DNA of 64,000 nt from Candidatus Thiodiazotropha sp. (ex Epidulcina cf. delphinae). Lineage in GTDB: Bacteria > Pseudomonadota > Gammaproteobacteria > Chromatiales > Chromatiaceae. Position 1 is the first letter of the stretch. The number at the start of each line of letters is the position of its first letter. Made by a program: the position numbers and the translations under genes. Positions 62,293 to 64,000 of this stretch are shown piece after piece. The stretch lies in the NCBI GenBank assembly GCA_025656455.1, contig JAHXHS010000002.1, positions 1 through 64,000 of the forward strand, written 5' to 3'. Below the pieces are notes generated by a model that saw nothing but the letters and a program-made list of their open reading frames with translations, had not been told where the DNA came from and did not search any database.

Positions 62293-63357
62293 TCAACTTA
62301 TCATCAGTTTTTCCATCTTTTTCTCATCTGGCAAGCACACAACTCCCCTTTCCGTGACAATCGCGTCCACTAATTCGGCCGGGGTGACGTCAAACACCGG
62401 ATTCCATGCGTCCGCCCCCTGCGCGGCGACCTGCCGACCGCCGCAATAGCGCAGCTCGTCCGCATCTCTCACCTCGATGGGTATCTCCCTCCCGGAAGGG
62501 AGACTCATATCGATAGTGGACGTGGGCGCCACCACCATCACCTTGACTCCATGGTGTTTGGCTGCCACGGCCAGGCTGTAGGTGCCGATCTTATTGGCCA
62601 CGTCACCGTTGGCCGCAATCCGGTCGGATCCGACGATCACCCAACCCACGTCCCCTTGCGTCATGCGGCTTGCGGCCGCGCCGTCCGCCAACAGGGTGAC
62701 GGGAATCCCGTCCTGGAGCAGTTCCCAGGCGGTCAGGCGCGCCCCTTGCAGCCAGGGGCGGGTCTCGTCGGCAAGTACCTCCCGGATCATACCCTTTCCA
62801 TGCGCAGCGCGGATGACGCCCAAGGCGGTCCCATAGCCGCCCGTGGCTAGTGCGCCGGCGTTGCAGTGGGTGATGACCACGGTGTCGGCGTCGATCAGCG
62901 CCGCACCCGACTCTCCCATTCGCCGGTTAGCCATGACATCTTCACGATGGATAAGCATGGCTTCCTGCAACAGGGCGTCACCGGGGTCTCCCTCCCTTGA
63001 TAACTGCCCGATCAGCGCCTCCATTCTGCTCAAAGCCCAGAAGAGATTCACCGCCGTGGGTCTGGATTGACGCAACTTGTCGAGATCGGCCTGAATAGCG
63101 GATTGCCAACCATCGGTTGATCTCCGAGAGGCGGCGACTCCTGCCAACACCACGCCATAGGCAGCGGTAATACCGATGGCGGGCGCTCCTCGAACAACCA
63201 TGGCATGGATCGCCTGCGCCGTTTCAGAGGCGGTTTTCAATTCGAGATATTCGGCCCGTTCGGGCAGATATCGTTGGTCAAGCAGAAAAAGCCGGCCATC
63301 CCGCCAAACTATGGCGTCATCGGGACGGGCTTGGGTGGGTATATTTGATGCTTCCAT
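62293..63357 (-). CDS. mtnA: S-methyl-5-thioribose-1-phosphate isomerase
   Basis: Methionine-salvage enzyme (methylthioribose-1-P to methylthioribulose-1-P), 354 residues. eIF2B-like fold: [20 protein letters not shown] near the N-terminus, [20 protein letters not shown] (with the catalytic Cys), [20 protein letters not shown], and [18 protein letters not shown] at the C-terminus. The start region abuts a CTAG repeat (63361 on). Same location relative to gyrA as in Pseudomonas. Divergent from the mtaD-like gene. Confidence 0.95.
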   Translation of the reverse strand: MEASNIPTQARPDDAIVWRDGRLFLLDQRYLPERAEYLELKTASETAQAIHAMVVRGAPAIGITAAYGVVLAGVAASRRSTDGWQSAIQADLDKLRQSRPTAVNLFWALSRMEALIGQLSREGDPGDALLQEAMLIHREDVMANRRMGESGAALIDADTVVITHCNAGALATGGYGTALGVIRAAHGKGMIREVLADETRPWLQGARLTAWELLQDGIPVTLLADGAAASRMTQGDVGWVIVGSDRIAANGDVANKIGTYSLAVAAKHHGVKVMVVAPTSTIDMSLPSGREIPIEVRDADELRYCGGRQVAAQGADAWNPVFDVTPAELVDAIVTERGVVCLPDEKKMEKLMIS

Positions 63358-63360
63358 CTC

Positions 63361-63420
63361 ATGTGGTACCGTTTATACGTTACACCACACTAGTGTCGCA
63401 TATTGTTTGACGATTTCAGA
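63361..63420. repeat. CTAG-type repeat in the mtnA-mtaD promoter region
   Basis: 63364-63396 equals 57-89 with one mismatch, same orientation; the following tattgtttgacgatttcagag resembles 34366-34385 in the 34-kb element. It fills most of the 120-base divergent promoter region. Confidence 0.6.
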
Positions 63421-63477
63421 GAGACTCACCCCGCCCTGAACCCACGGATTCGGGATAAACCGATAAAAAGGCCAGCG

Positions 63478-64000
63478 ATGCCAGAACAAGTCGATCAACT
63501 CATCCATGCCGAATGGATCATTCCAGTCGTCCCGGAAAACCAGGTCCTGGACAGCCATTCACTAGCCGTCAAAGGCGGACGTATCGAGGCAATCCTGCCA
63601 ACGGCGCAGGCAAAATCCAGATATCAGGCAGCTCATGAGACCGCTCTACCGGGCCAGGCGCTGCTGCCAGGACTGATCAATGCCCATACTCACGCGGCGA
63701 TGGCGCTGCTCAGGGGACTGGCCGACGACCTGCCCTTGATGACCTGGCTCAACGAACACATCTGGCCGGCCGAGGCGAAATGGGTCAGCGAGGAGTTCAT
63801 CCACGACGGCACCCAACTGGCGATCGCGGAGATGCTCCTTAGCGGCACCACCTGTTTCAACGATATGTATTTCTTTCCCGATATCACGGGCAGGGTCGCG
63901 GATAGCGCAGGCATCCGCGGCGTGCTCGGCCTGATCGCCATCGACTTCCCCTCCGCCTGGGCCAGTGACGGCGACGATTACCTGCACAAAGGCCTGCAGG
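63478..64000 (+). CDS. mtaD: MtaD-like methylthioadenosine/S-adenosylhomocysteine deaminase (partial, runs off the window)
   Basis: Amidohydrolase of the TRZ/ATZ group; the first 174 residues are in the window. It starts MPEQVDQLIHAEWIIPVVPE; the metal-binding motif LLPGLINAHTHAAMALLRGL has the HxH ligands (about residues 67-69), followed by TWLNEHIWPAE and SGTTCFNDMYFFPD, which match deaminases of methylthioadenosine and adenosylhomocysteine. In Pseudomonas the gene lies beside mtnA, as here, so salvage of methylthioadenosine is the likely role. No RBS stands out before the ATG. Confidence 0.85.
   Translation, partial: MPEQVDQLIHAEWIIPVVPENQVLDSHSLAVKGGRIEAILPTAQAKSRYQAAHETALPGQALLPGLINAHTHAAMALLRGLADDLPLMTWLNEHIWPAEAKWVSEEFIHDGTQLAIAEMLLSGTTCFNDMYFFPDITGRVADSAGIRGVLGLIAIDFPSAWASDGDDYLHKGLQ

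Noticed and set aside
1-64000. CRISPR arrays, tRNA and rRNA genes, toxin-antitoxin pairs, prophage genes
   Set aside because: No regularly spaced direct repeats, no tRNA cloverleaf or CCA end, no rRNA core sequence, and no recognisable phage or toxin families were seen.

Overview
The window is a piece of a gammaproteobacterial chromosome of moderately high GC, with AT-richer accessory islands. The strongest lineage evidence is synteny. The minus-strand run mtnA - gyrA - serC - (serA) - pheA - hisC - tyrA - aroA - cmk - rpsA - ihfB is the mixed-function supraoperon known from Pseudomonas and relatives. The set exbB-exbD-lpxK-trm112-kdsB, a complete System I cytochrome c maturation operon (ccmABCDEFGHI), lolC/lolD and mfd-csiV are also typical of the class. 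The many c-type cytochromes fit a respiratory, possibly sulfur-oxidising or metal-respiring, gammaproteobacterium, but that is inference; the species cannot be read from the sequence.

Layout. 0.1-5.5 kb: envelope operon on the minus strand (comEC, exbB, exbD, lpxK, trm112, kdsB). 5.7-8.2 kb: a DUF2062 membrane protein facing lolC/lolD. 8.4-10.7 kb: a small periplasmic protein, a 409-bp element with 33-bp inverted ends, a TrpD2-like transferase, and an overlooked 45-residue membrane protein behind an FNR-like site. 11-18 kb: the ccm operon. 18.4-22.6 kb: an EF-G-like GTPase, then a MarR-type regulator with a four-cysteine tail divergent from a cytochrome P460-like gene with two matching palindromic operators, then an unrecognised membrane-anchored protein. 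22.6-26.4 kb: a decay zone with an SRPBCC pseudogene, a secreted pentapeptide-repeat protein and remnants of a whole solute-binding-protein ABC importer. 26.4-34.3 kb: mfd, csiV and a four-gene MCE-type lipid transport operon.

34.3-41.6 kb: a repeat element, a one-polypeptide response regulator/PP2C phosphatase/anti-sigma-type kinase, then 2-phosphoglycerate kinase, an ApgM-like mutase and polyphosphate kinase in a row. 41.7-45.3 kb: an AT-rich island with two triheme c7-type cytochromes, a helical periplasmic protein and a diheme cytochrome, next to a broken IS30 transposase. 45.4-49.6 kb: a CNNM/CorC-type transporter, repeats and phoB-phoR. 49.6-64 kb: ihfB, rpsA, cmk, aroA, tyrA, hisC, pheA, serA, serC, gyrA and mtnA, with the beginning of a divergent mtaD-type deaminase at the right edge.

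A second layer runs through the window: short palindromic repeats, many beginning or ending in CTAG, sit directly against gene ends. They supply or touch the stop codons of kdsB, the 22.6-kb gene and aroA, and touch the start codons of cmk and the MCE-permease gene. The most interesting candidates for new biology are the c7-cytochrome island, the MarR-Cys4/P460 pair with twin operators, the phosphoglycerate/polyphosphate cluster and this repeat family. No tRNA, rRNA or CRISPR array was seen.
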